Assembly (NCBI GenBank): GCA_021158725.1
Contig: JAGGUB010000019.1
Span: 1 to 22,661 of the forward strand
Reading direction: 5' to 3'
Length of the DNA stretch: 22,661 bases
DNA from: Caldifarciminota bacterium
GTDB lineage: Bacteria; Hydrothermota; UBA3073; NMUJ01
Below, in pieces: positions 1 through 7,391 of this stretch. How positions within the stretch are numbered: position 1 is the stretch's first letter; each line of letters opens with the position of its first letter. Below the pieces are notes generated by a model. The model was not told where the DNA came from. It searched no databases and saw nothing but the letters and a program-made list of their open reading frames with translations. A program made the position numbers and the translations under genes.

Positions 1-6
1 ACCAAT

Positions 7-14
7 AAGGAGGG
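7..14 (+). promoter_or_regulatory. Strong Shine-Dalgarno of the secreted OB-fold protein
   Basis: AAGGAGGG lies three bases before the ATG at 18. It is one of the best ribosome-binding sites in the window and fixes the start of a signal-peptide-bearing gene. Several first genes of other transcription units have no such site. Confidence 0.8.
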
Positions 15-17
15 TCC

Positions 18-1892
18 ATGTACAGGGTATATTGGGTGAGCTTTGTGATAGCTGCTACAGTGGCTGGCATGACGGTGAATGTATGTGTGGCACAACCCAT
101 AGATACCACCATCTACGCGATACAGTCAGAGAGGGATCCGGAGACTCAGGCCTCGCTATGGGTGGGCTCCGTGGTACGGGTTGCTGGTATAGTTACGTGT
201 GACTACGGGGTTACTGGTAACTACAACTTTTTCCTCGAGATGAAACAAGGTGGCCCATGGAGTGGCATAATGGTGTATGTACCCCAACGACCAGCGGGTT
301 GTTTCGAAGTCGATGTTGGTGATTCACTTATCATCGTTGGTACGGTACTTGAATACCATGGTAATACAGAGATAAGGATCGACGACACTGCACAAGTTGA
401 ACGCTGTGGTACCACAAGCTTACCACCGGTTGCGGTCATCTCAGCAGCACACTTGGATACAAGCTTATCTTCATCACTATATGAGTATCAGCCAGATTCA
501 GCCGAAGCTTACGAGGGTGTCCTCGTACAAATTCGTAATGCGTTTGTAACCGATACCATGGATGCAAATGGCAACTGGGAGATATCCGACGGCTATGGGT
601 ATGCAACTGTTTTGAATAACTACACCTATACACCACAGATTGGCGATCTACTCAACGTCACCGGTATAGTGCATACACACTATGATTTGTATAAGATACG
701 GCCAAGAAGTATCGACGATATCGAAATACTGGGTGCTGCACGTTTATCAATGGTATATTCTACATCACGTACTGGTATTGATGTTAAGTTCTCACACGCA
801 GTCGACCCCACCACCGCCAGCGATCCCACTAACTATCAAATAATACCAGAATTAAACATTACGAGTGCAGAAGCTGACCCCCAGGATAGCTCACTTGTAC
901 ACTTGACGACTGAATTGCAAACCGATGCACTATTATGTACATTGATAGTCGATGGTGTCGAAGACATCGGTGGTATCATAATCCACGACACAGCCACCTT
1001 CTACAGTGGGTTCGTCCCCATACGGATGATACAAACCGATACAGTGCCCGGCGACCCCTATTATGCTACACAATGGGATGGCCGGCTTGTCACCATCACT
1101 GGTATCATCACCGGTGAAAGTGAATGTTTCTACAATCCAGCCTGGTACTGGATACAACAAGGCGACGGTCCATGGTCTGGCATCATGGCATACCATCCAG
1201 CTCACCCCTACACCACGGTGCGTGGCGATTCGGTCATCATTGCAGGTGAGATAGACGAGTACAATGGTATGACGGAAATCACCAACGTAGTCTATTACCA
1301 TGTGGTATCATCCGGTAACCCACTACCCGAGCCCGCCGTCATCAATACCGGTGACCTGAACTTTGCTGCAGGTGCATCCGCCGAACAGTGGGAAGCAGTA
1401 CTCGTCAAGATAGACAGTGCAGTTGTCGTCAGTGTAGGTGGCTACACATGGCGTATAGATGACGGTAGTGGCCAATGTATGGTTGGCAATATGGGAGCAT
1501 ATTCGTACGTACCCGATAGTGGTGACATCGTTAGCGTTACGGGGGTTACGAGGTTTGTGGGTGACTTCAACCTATACCCAAGGGATGATAGCGATATCAC
1601 CGTAATAACGGGATTGGAAGAAACACGCTCGGGTAAGGTCAGCTTCACGATATTGTTCAACCCCGTATTCACATCAACCAGGGTGTTACTCACCCTACCG
1701 AGTAGATCATATATTGAACTTTCACTCTATAATGTAGCAGGACAATGTATCAACAACCTAAAGCGTGGTGTGTTCGGGCCTGGCACATATGCGATCACTT
1801 TAGATATGGGTGATATACCCAACGGTATATATTTCTGTCGACTAAAAGTAGGTACTACAAGCTTCACACGTAAGCTGGTGGTGATGAGATAG
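18..1892 (+). CDS. Secreted OB-fold repeat protein with T9SS-like C-terminal sorting domain
   Basis: The 624-residue product starts with a signal peptide (about residues 1-25, ending VCVAQ). The body is an internal duplication: residues about 31-236 and about 336-535 each hold a pair of OB-fold-like beta units. The halves share WSGIM (W81, W386), GDS(L/V)II and EY(H/N)G(N/M)TEI. Between them (about 242-335) is a segment resembling a bacterial Ig-like (SbsA-type) domain. The last ~85 residues have the Por/type IX sorting-domain pattern: NP near the start, LYNVAGQ, GxY, PNGIYFCRL and a KLVVMR end. The ATG at 18 follows a strong Shine-Dalgarno AAGGAGGG at 7-14. TAA at 6-8 may end an upstream gene, but too little is visible to say. 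The likely location is the cell surface or outside. OB repeats of this kind occur near extracellular nucleases, but I see no nuclease catalytic domain, so its activity is unknown. Confidence 0.85.
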   Translation: MYRVYWVSFVIAATVAGMTVNVCVAQPIDTTIYAIQSERDPETQASLWVGSVVRVAGIVTCDYGVTGNYNFFLEMKQGGPWSGIMVYVPQRPAGCFEVDVGDSLIIVGTVLEYHGNTEIRIDDTAQVERCGTTSLPPVAVISAAHLDTSLSSSLYEYQPDSAEAYEGVLVQIRNAFVTDTMDANGNWEISDGYGYATVLNNYTYTPQIGDLLNVTGIVHTHYDLYKIRPRSIDDIEILGAARLSMVYSTSRTGIDVKFSHAVDPTTASDPTNYQIIPELNITSAEADPQDSSLVHLTTELQTDALLCTLIVDGVEDIGGIIIHDTATFYSGFVPIRMIQTDTVPGDPYYATQWDGRLVTITGIITGESECFYNPAWYWIQQGDGPWSGIMAYHPAHPYTTVRGDSVIIAGEIDEYNGMTEITNVVYYHVVSSGNPLPEPAVINTGDLNFAAGASAEQWEAVLVKIDSAVVVSVGGYTWRIDDGSGQCMVGNMGAYSYVPDSGDIVSVTGVTRFVGDFNLYPRDDSDITVITGLEETRSGKVSFTILFNPVFTSTRVLLTLPSRSYIELSLYNVAGQCINNLKRGVFGPGTYAITLDMGDIPNGIYFCRLKVGTTSFTRKLVVMR

Positions 1893-1953
1893 CACTTTAT
1901 TAAACATAACAAATATTTGAGCTCATATAGGGGTTCAAATCCATGGCCAAGTA

Positions 1954-1980
1954 TTGACATTGGCTGAATATTCTTAAATT
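1954..1980 (+). promoter_or_regulatory. Candidate leaderless promoter of arcC
   Basis: TTGACA (1954-1959), 15 bp spacer, TAAATT (1975-1980), then six bases to the ATG at 1987. There is no Shine-Dalgarno. Transcription would begin at or next to the start codon. The arrangement matches those before recJ, the mutL-like gene, the transporter, the mannosidase and the epimerase. No start-site data are available. Confidence 0.5.
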
Positions 1981-1986
1981 TTACCC

Positions 1987-2922
1987 ATGAAGAGGGCCAT
2001 CTGGGCAATAGGGGGTAATTCTTTATTGAATTTGGAAGGTAGTGGTGGTAAATCGCTCAAACCCACCATAGAAGGTATCGTATATCTTATCAAGCAGGGT
2101 TACGACCTTGTCATCACACATGGTAACGGTCCACAGGTGGGTAACCTGTTTCTTGCGTTTGAGGAGGTCGATATCCCCCTTAATTTAGATGAAGCCGATG
2201 CCTACACACAGGGGTTTATGGGCTACCTCATACAGCGTGAACTACGTAATGCGCTTGTAAAAACTGGAATAGAGGTTGATGTAGTGACGGTACTGACTCA
2301 AGTAATCGTCGACCCCAACGACCCCGCATTTGGAAAACCAACCAAGCCTATCGGACGTTTCTATTCACGTGAAGAAGCCGATAGGTTAGCCCGCAGCCGC
2401 GGTTGGCATATGATGTTTGATGCACACCGTGGCTATAGGCGTGTGGTACCATCACCTGAACCCAAATCCATAGTCGAAATAGATGCCATACGTGAGTTAC
2501 TCGATAAAGGTTACATAGTGATAGCTGGTGGTGGTGGCGGTATACCAGTTATTGAGACAACAGAAGGCTTACAGGGTGTAAACGCAGTCATCGACAAAGA
2601 TTTACTCTCTGCACTTATGGGGCAGCTGATAGGTGCATCGCTGTTCGTGATAACCACCTCCATAGATCGTGTCTATATAAATTTTCATAAACCCAACCAG
2701 CTCCCTCTGCATGAGGTTACCACCGATAAGCTACGTAAATACTTAGCTGATGGACATTTCGGTGAAGGCAGCATGGCACCCAAGATACGTGCAGCAATCA
2801 GGTTCATCGAATCAGGTGGCGATAGGGTGGTCATCACCTCACCCGAAAAGGTCATACCAGCCATCGACGGTAGAGAAGGCACACATATCATTGGTACCGG
2901 TGTACACTTAGTGAAACGATGA
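1987..2922 (+). CDS. arcC: Carbamate kinase
   Basis: This enzyme of the amino-acid kinase fold interconverts ATP plus carbamate with ADP plus carbamoyl phosphate; in fermenters it usually makes ATP from carbamoyl phosphate. At 311 residues it has the family's usual length. The glycine-rich N-terminus MKRAIWAIGGNSLL, THGNGPQVGN (44-53), the GGGGGIP loop (181-187) and DKD (203-205) are all characteristic. No arginine deiminase or ornithine carbamoyltransferase gene lies in this window, so the source of carbamoyl phosphate is not visible. The ATG at 1987 fits the family N-terminus, lacks a Shine-Dalgarno and sits behind a candidate leaderless promoter. Its stop overlaps the start of the next small gene (ATGA, 2919-2922). 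Confidence 0.95.
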   Translation: MKRAIWAIGGNSLLNLEGSGGKSLKPTIEGIVYLIKQGYDLVITHGNGPQVGNLFLAFEEVDIPLNLDEADAYTQGFMGYLIQRELRNALVKTGIEVDVVTVLTQVIVDPNDPAFGKPTKPIGRFYSREEADRLARSRGWHMMFDAHRGYRRVVPSPEPKSIVEIDAIRELLDKGYIVIAGGGGGIPVIETTEGLQGVNAVIDKDLLSALMGQLIGASLFVITTSIDRVYINFHKPNQLPLHEVTTDKLRKYLADGHFGEGSMAPKIRAAIRFIESGGDRVVITSPEKVIPAIDGREGTHIIGTGVHLVKR

Positions 2923-3065
2923 CACCCCGTAGGTGGCTCATATTTATCACAATATTAGGGTTCTCACTGTTATTGTTGTGGTTTGGCCTATGTCAGACAA
3001 GAGATTGGCAAGAAATTGAGCACTATAGTTCGGTGTTATGTCTCTCCTGTATAGGGATTGAATGA
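2919..3065 (+). CDS. 48-residue membrane-anchored CxxC small protein
   Basis: This short gene translates to 48 residues: a basic N-terminus (MTPRRW), one hydrophobic membrane segment (about residues 7-24), a polar stretch, and a C-terminal VLCLSCIGIE with C41 and C44 in a CxxC motif. C25 lies at the end of the membrane segment. Its ATG overlaps the arcC stop (ATGA at 2919-2922) and its own TGA overlaps the next gene's ATG (ATGA at 3062-3065). This double coupling argues strongly that it is translated. I do not recognise a named family. The position directly before a membrane 4Fe-4S protein suggests a redox or metal-delivery partner, with the CxxC in the periplasm or at the membrane face. That role is inference. 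Confidence 0.7.
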   Translation: MTPRRWLIFITILGFSLLLLWFGLCQTRDWQEIEHYSSVLCLSCIGIE

Positions 3066-3835
3066 ACCGCTACATATGGTATGTAGTGTCTTTCTTGATC
3101 ATAAACAGTAATTACACATCTCTACTTTACTCTGGACGCTGGAAGAGGTTACCCATCCCTATATTACATTGTCACAGTTGTCCATTGTCGAGGTTCGGCT
3201 GTCCGATTGGTAACTTACAGCATTTTATGGTGTTGAGGCAGTTCCCATACCTTATCGTGGGATATTTTGGTGTACTTGGGTTGATACTCGGTAGGTGGTT
3301 CTGTGGCCACCTGTGTTTGTTTGGCCTACTACAGGAATGGCTGGGCAAGCTCGTACATCATAGACGTAAGGTATCAACTCGATGGTCCCATGTCAAATTA
3401 ATCTCATTAATCTTCGTAATTCTAACCCCCATATTCACACATGAGGTATGGTTCTGCAAGCTATGTCCCGAAGGTACACTAACTGCAGGTATACCCCAGG
3501 TGATGCTCGACCATTCCCTACGTATGTTGGTAGGTACACTATTTTGGGTAAAGATAGCATTGCTTGGCCTACTTATGGTGTTGGCGATACCGGTGAAACG
3601 TCCCTTTTGTCGATTCATATGTCCGTTGGGTTATATCTGGGGTATATTCAACAGGTTAAGCTTATTAAGGATAAAAATCGACCGTACCCGCTGTACCGAA
3701 TGTAACCTATGTGAAACCGTATGTCCGATGGGACTCAGGGTGTATGAGGATACCAATGCAGTAGATTGTATTAAATGTGGCAAATGCATAAGGGTATGTC
3801 CAAACAATGCACTCACGATGGGGTTTATGACCTGA
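3062..3835 (+). CDS. Membrane-bound 4Fe-4S protein (NapH/CcoG-like)
   Basis: The 257-residue membrane protein has several hydrophobic segments and many paired cysteines. These are an N-terminal C37/C40/C47 set in CHSCP...CPIG, CGHLC (C81, C85), FCKLC (C132, C135), and CRFICPLG (C183, C187), which is the Fer4_5-type signature of NapH/YccM/CcoG proteins. The C-terminus holds two classical ferredoxin motifs: C211/214/217/221 and C236/239/242/246. Such proteins pass electrons between the quinone pool or cytoplasmic donors and membrane or periplasmic acceptors; the specific partner is unknown here. Its ATG overlaps the stop of the 48-residue CxxC protein, so the two are probably co-translated. The 3' end overlaps the convergent recJ gene by 11 bases. 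Confidence 0.85.
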   Translation: MNRYIWYVVSFLIINSNYTSLLYSGRWKRLPIPILHCHSCPLSRFGCPIGNLQHFMVLRQFPYLIVGYFGVLGLILGRWFCGHLCLFGLLQEWLGKLVHHRRKVSTRWSHVKLISLIFVILTPIFTHEVWFCKLCPEGTLTAGIPQVMLDHSLRMLVGTLFWVKIALLGLLMVLAIPVKRPFCRFICPLGYIWGIFNRLSLLRIKIDRTRCTECNLCETVCPMGLRVYEDTNAVDCIKCGKCIRVCPNNALTMGFMT

Positions 3836-5531
3836 TATCACCGTAATCCCTTATATCTTCGACAACAAGTGTAACTTCTGGTTTACCATAATATTTGTCA
3901 ATCGTCGGCATAAAGAGTAGATCCACCATACTACCTGTACGAATCTCTACACCCAACGTTGAATAGTTAAATGCTATCGCTTCACGTACGACATTACCTG
4001 CACGTACTTTGAACCTCAGATGTCCATCACCTACCTTCATCGGAACACCTACCACCTGCACACCCGTCACTAAGAATAGCGGTTCTTCGTTGTCCACACC
4101 AAACGGGCCAATTTTTTCCAAATCGTTTACAAGCTTCTCATCCACTTCATGGAGTTCAACAACTGCATCTATGAATTTCTCGGGTTTGAGATCCTCCCAA
4201 GTTAGTTCACTATCGACGAGCTTCAGGAAGCTCTCCCTGAACGTATCCACCGCATCACGTGGTATCACAAACCCTGCCGCTAACTTGTGGCCACCAAACG
4301 TCACAAAGTACTCACGTAGCCGACGTAACCCCTCATACAGGTTAAATACTGGTACACTGCGAGCCGACCCTTTACCGATTTCGTCCTCCAATGCGATAAA
4401 AATTACCGGCCTATAATAGCGGTCGACAAGCTTCGATGCCGCTATCCCTATAACACCTGAGTGCCACCCTTCTTTTGCAATGACGATGGCTTTCTCTTTA
4501 TCCATACCGAGTTTCGACATCTCAGCTTCAGCTTCATTTATTATCTGTTCCTGTAACTTCATACGTTCACGGTTGAGTACCTCCATACGTTCGGCTATCT
4601 CCTTAGCGGTGGTTTCACGCTGTGTAACGAGTAGGTTAACCGCATCACCCGCTGTCTTCATACGTCCTTGTGCATTGATACGTGGCCCCAGTATGAAGCC
4701 CAAATGATAAGGTGTAAGCCTATGCCCCTTTAATCCCGTGATATCAAGTAGCGCCTTTATTCCGACGTTACGTGTACGCTCCATGACGAGTAGACCAAAC
4801 TTCGTAAAGATACGGTTCTCACCTGTGAGTGGTGTAACATCTGCCACAGTGGATAGTGCAACAAGATCAAGATACCAATACAGGGTACGTCTATCTCTAT
4901 TTAACTTGCGATAGATTGCATCCACCAATTTCCATGCCACACCGCAACCCGATAGATACGGATAGGGATAACCAAGCTTTGGATTGATAATCGCATATGC
5001 GGGCGGTAGCTCATCCGGTGGTAGATGATGATCGGTAACTATCACATCTATACCATTATCCTGTAGCTGTTTTATTTGATCGACTGCACTTATGCCACAA
5101 TCCACGGTTATCAATAACTTCACGTTATGTGTAAACGCAAACTCCACACCCTTATCGCTTAACCCATATCCTTCCTTCAATCTATGTGGTATATAGCATA
5201 TGACTTTTTTTGCCCCCAACTCCTTGAAAATACGGTATAGTAAAGCCACCGCTGTCACACCATCTGCATCATAATCCCCATAGATAAGTATGGGTTCATC
5301 ACCTTCTATAGCCTTCAATATGCGGTTGACGGCTACATCCATGTCACGAAACTCAAACGGCGAATATAGGTCGTCAATGCTTGGGTTGATAAACTTGCGT
5401 GCAACCGCTGGCTCCCTGTAACCACGTCGTACAAGTAACGAAGCCACAGCATGCGATATACCCAATGTCTCAACCAACCGATTTACATCGGTTGCATGTA
5501 CATGCTCGGGATATATCCACTTGTATTTCAT
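3825..5531 (-). CDS. recJ: Single-stranded-DNA-specific exonuclease RecJ
   Basis: This is a 5'-to-3' single-strand DNA exonuclease of recombination and mismatch repair. At 568 residues it has the expected size. The DHH phosphoesterase core is clear: DYDADG (86-91), VDCGIS (143-148), the DHH triad (167-169) and GPRINAQGRM (282-291). The DHHA1 motif GGHKLAAG is at 413-420, followed by the C-terminal OB-type domain. All metal-binding motifs I looked for are intact. The ATG at 5531 has no Shine-Dalgarno but has a candidate leaderless promoter just upstream. The gene stands alone on the minus strand, is divergent from the mutL-like gene and runs 11 bases into the 3' end of the convergent 4Fe-4S gene. 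Confidence 0.95.
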   Translation of the reverse strand: MKYKWIYPEHVHATDVNRLVETLGISHAVASLLVRRGYREPAVARKFINPSIDDLYSPFEFRDMDVAVNRILKAIEGDEPILIYGDYDADGVTAVALLYRIFKELGAKKVICYIPHRLKEGYGLSDKGVEFAFTHNVKLLITVDCGISAVDQIKQLQDNGIDVIVTDHHLPPDELPPAYAIINPKLGYPYPYLSGCGVAWKLVDAIYRKLNRDRRTLYWYLDLVALSTVADVTPLTGENRIFTKFGLLVMERTRNVGIKALLDITGLKGHRLTPYHLGFILGPRINAQGRMKTAGDAVNLLVTQRETTAKEIAERMEVLNRERMKLQEQIINEAEAEMSKLGMDKEKAIVIAKEGWHSGVIGIAASKLVDRYYRPVIFIALEDEIGKGSARSVPVFNLYEGLRRLREYFVTFGGHKLAAGFVIPRDAVDTFRESFLKLVDSELTWEDLKPEKFIDAVVELHEVDEKLVNDLEKIGPFGVDNEEPLFLVTGVQVVGVPMKVGDGHLRFKVRAGNVVREAIAFNYSTLGVEIRTGSMVDLLFMPTIDKYYGKPEVTLVVEDIRDYGDIRS

Positions 5532-5538
5532 TTATTTA

Positions 5539-5565
5539 AAAGTAAAGTATCCCACCGTTTAGCAA
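5539..5565 (-). promoter_or_regulatory. Candidate leaderless promoter of recJ
   Basis: Read on the minus strand: TTGCTA (5565-5560), 15 bp spacer, TACTTT (5544-5539), seven bases, then the ATG at 5531. There is no Shine-Dalgarno. The -35 hexamer lies inside the first copy of the TTAGCAAT repeat. Confidence 0.5.
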
Positions 5566-5590
5566 TGGGGTTGACCTAATGGTTAGCAAT
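5559..5590 (+). repeat. TTAGCAAT direct repeat in the recJ/mutL-like divergent promoter region
   Basis: Two identical copies of TTAGCAAT at 5559-5566 and 5583-5590 are 24 bp apart, a little over two helical turns. They flank the mutL-like -35 box, and the first overlaps the recJ -35 box. This is the placement expected of a shared operator. No regulator is identifiable. Confidence 0.45.
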
Positions 5591-5597
5591 TTATTTT
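5571..5597 (+). promoter_or_regulatory. Candidate leaderless promoter of the mutL-like gene
   Basis: TTGACC (5571-5576), 15 bp spacer, TATTTT (5592-5597), eight bases, then the ATG at 5606. There is no Shine-Dalgarno. A second A/T-rich hexamer, TATATT (5598-5603), sits too close to the ATG for a usual leader. Confidence 0.5.
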
Positions 5598-5605
5598 TAT
5601 ATTAA

Positions 5606-7390
5606 ATGTCACAAGATAAAGATTACAATGCCATCCTTGCTACTGATTGTGGTAGCACTACCACCAAGGCTATCCTCATAGAGAAACGTGGTAACGAATA
5701 TCGTTTAAGAGTAAGAGGTGAAGCACCCACCACCGTTGAGGCACCCTTTGAAGACGTAACCCGTGGTGTCCTTAACGCAGTACGTGAAGTTGAGGAGCTA
5801 TCCAACCGCGAAATCCTCGAGGGTGAAAAGATCGTCAAACCCGCACTCAACGAACGTAAGGGGGTAGACACCTACGTATCAACTTCGAGTGCAGGTGGTG
5901 GCCTACAGATGCTGGTTGTTGGGGTTGTCAAGTCAATGACTGCCGAAAGTGCCGCCCGTGCAGCATTGGGTGCAGGTGCTATCGTCATGGAGACCATCGC
6001 TGTGGATGATGGCAGGTTACCGCATGAAAAGATACAGTTGATAAGGCACCTACGACCCGACATGATCTTACTCTCAGGTGGTGTTGATGGTGGTACGATC
6101 ACCCACGTGGTACAGATGGCACAGATCATAGCAGCTGCGGATCCAAAGCCAAGGTTTGGCCTCACCTATAAGTTACCGATAATATACGCAGGTAATAAAG
6201 ATGCACGTGAAGAGGTTAAGAAGATATTAGGTGATAAGTTTGACTTACATATCGTCGAAAATATACGACCACGGTTGGAGGAAGAGAATCTCATCCCCGC
6301 ACGTAATAAGATACACGAGCTGTTCATGGAACACGTGATGTCTCAGGCACCTGGATACCGTAAGTTGATGGATTGGGTTGACGCCCCCATAATGCCAACC
6401 CCAGGTGCGGTGGGACTACTCGTGCATCATGTAGCTAAGCAGCGTGGTATCGATGTCATAGGTGTAGATATTGGTGGTGCAACCACCGATATATTCTCTG
6501 TGTTCAAAGGTACTTTCAACCGCACCGTAAGTGCGAACCTCGGTATGAGTTACTCAATCTCCAACGTACTTGTAGAAGCAGGGTTAGCCAACATCAAACG
6601 TTGGCTACCATTTGATATTGATGATGCCGACCTACGTAACCGCATAAAGAATAAGATGATACGCCCGACAACAATACCTCAAACAATAGATGAGCTGAAG
6701 ATCGAGCAAGCCATCGCTCGTGAAGCACTGCGGTTGGCGTTTCTGCACCACAAGACGATGGCGGTTGAGCTCAAAGGTGTACAACGGCAACGTACTATAT
6801 CGGATGTATTCATACAGGAGGCGGCTAAATCGCTTATCGACATGATGTCGTTAGCACTCATAATAGGGTCAGGTGGTGTACTATCGCATGCACCACGTCG
6901 AGTACAGGCAGCAATGATGTTGTTGGATGCGTTCCAACCTGAAGGTGTCACCCAACTCACTGTCGATAGCATATTCATGATGCCACACCTGGGCGTACTT
7001 ACCACGGTACATGAACGTGCGGCACTGGAGGTATTCGATAAGGATTGCCTCATACGGTTGGGTACAGCTATCGCACCTGTAGGTGACGGTAAAGAGGGTG
7101 AAGAAGCCGTAAAGGTGGAGTTACCTGATCAAACCGTTACCGTGAAATTTGGTGATATCAAACGTATACCGCTGGAGGAAGGTCAAAAGGTAAAAGTACG
7201 CATTATACCAGGTCGTAAGTTCGATGTCGGTAATGGACGCGGCCGTGAGCTCGTTACAGAGGTTGAGGGTGGTGTGGTTGGGTTACTCATTGATGCACGT
7301 GGCCGTCCACTGAAGCTACCCGAGGATGACGCCAAACGTAAAGAAACATTAGTTAAATGGTTTGAATCCGTAGATATGTACCCTAAGTGA
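5606..7390 (+). CDS. MutL/GlmL-family ASKHA ATPase (glutamate mutase L homologue)
   Basis: The protein belongs to the family named for the clostridial gene between the two glutamate mutase subunits. Members are thought to help reactivate or assemble B12-dependent aminomutases. Two phosphate-binding motifs of the actin/hexokinase fold are clear: ATDCGSTTTK (12-21) and VDIGGATTDIFSV (287-299). LLSGGVDGGT lies at about 155-164. The 594 residues exceed the ~460 I recall for clostridial GlmL; roughly the last 110 (after about 485) form a separate beta-rich extension. No mutase subunits, B12-binding protein or lyase appear in the window. The next gene starts two bases after the stop, so the pair is surely cotranscribed. 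The start has no Shine-Dalgarno and a candidate leaderless promoter. Family membership is secure, the cellular client is not. Confidence 0.85.
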   Translation: MSQDKDYNAILATDCGSTTTKAILIEKRGNEYRLRVRGEAPTTVEAPFEDVTRGVLNAVREVEELSNREILEGEKIVKPALNERKGVDTYVSTSSAGGGLQMLVVGVVKSMTAESAARAALGAGAIVMETIAVDDGRLPHEKIQLIRHLRPDMILLSGGVDGGTITHVVQMAQIIAAADPKPRFGLTYKLPIIYAGNKDAREEVKKILGDKFDLHIVENIRPRLEEENLIPARNKIHELFMEHVMSQAPGYRKLMDWVDAPIMPTPGAVGLLVHHVAKQRGIDVIGVDIGGATTDIFSVFKGTFNRTVSANLGMSYSISNVLVEAGLANIKRWLPFDIDDADLRNRIKNKMIRPTTIPQTIDELKIEQAIAREALRLAFLHHKTMAVELKGVQRQRTISDVFIQEAAKSLIDMMSLALIIGSGGVLSHAPRRVQAAMMLLDAFQPEGVTQLTVDSIFMMPHLGVLTTVHERAALEVFDKDCLIRLGTAIAPVGDGKEGEEAVKVELPDQTVTVKFGDIKRIPLEEGQKVKVRIIPGRKFDVGNGRGRELVTEVEGGVVGLLIDARGRPLKLPEDDAKRKETLVKWFESVDMYPK

Positions 7391-7391
7391 G

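Noticed and set aside
1931..1946. GGGGTTCAAATCCATG resembles the T-arm of a tRNA.
   Set aside because: The stem does not close (GGGG against CCAT) and no acceptor, anticodon or D-arm can be built around it.
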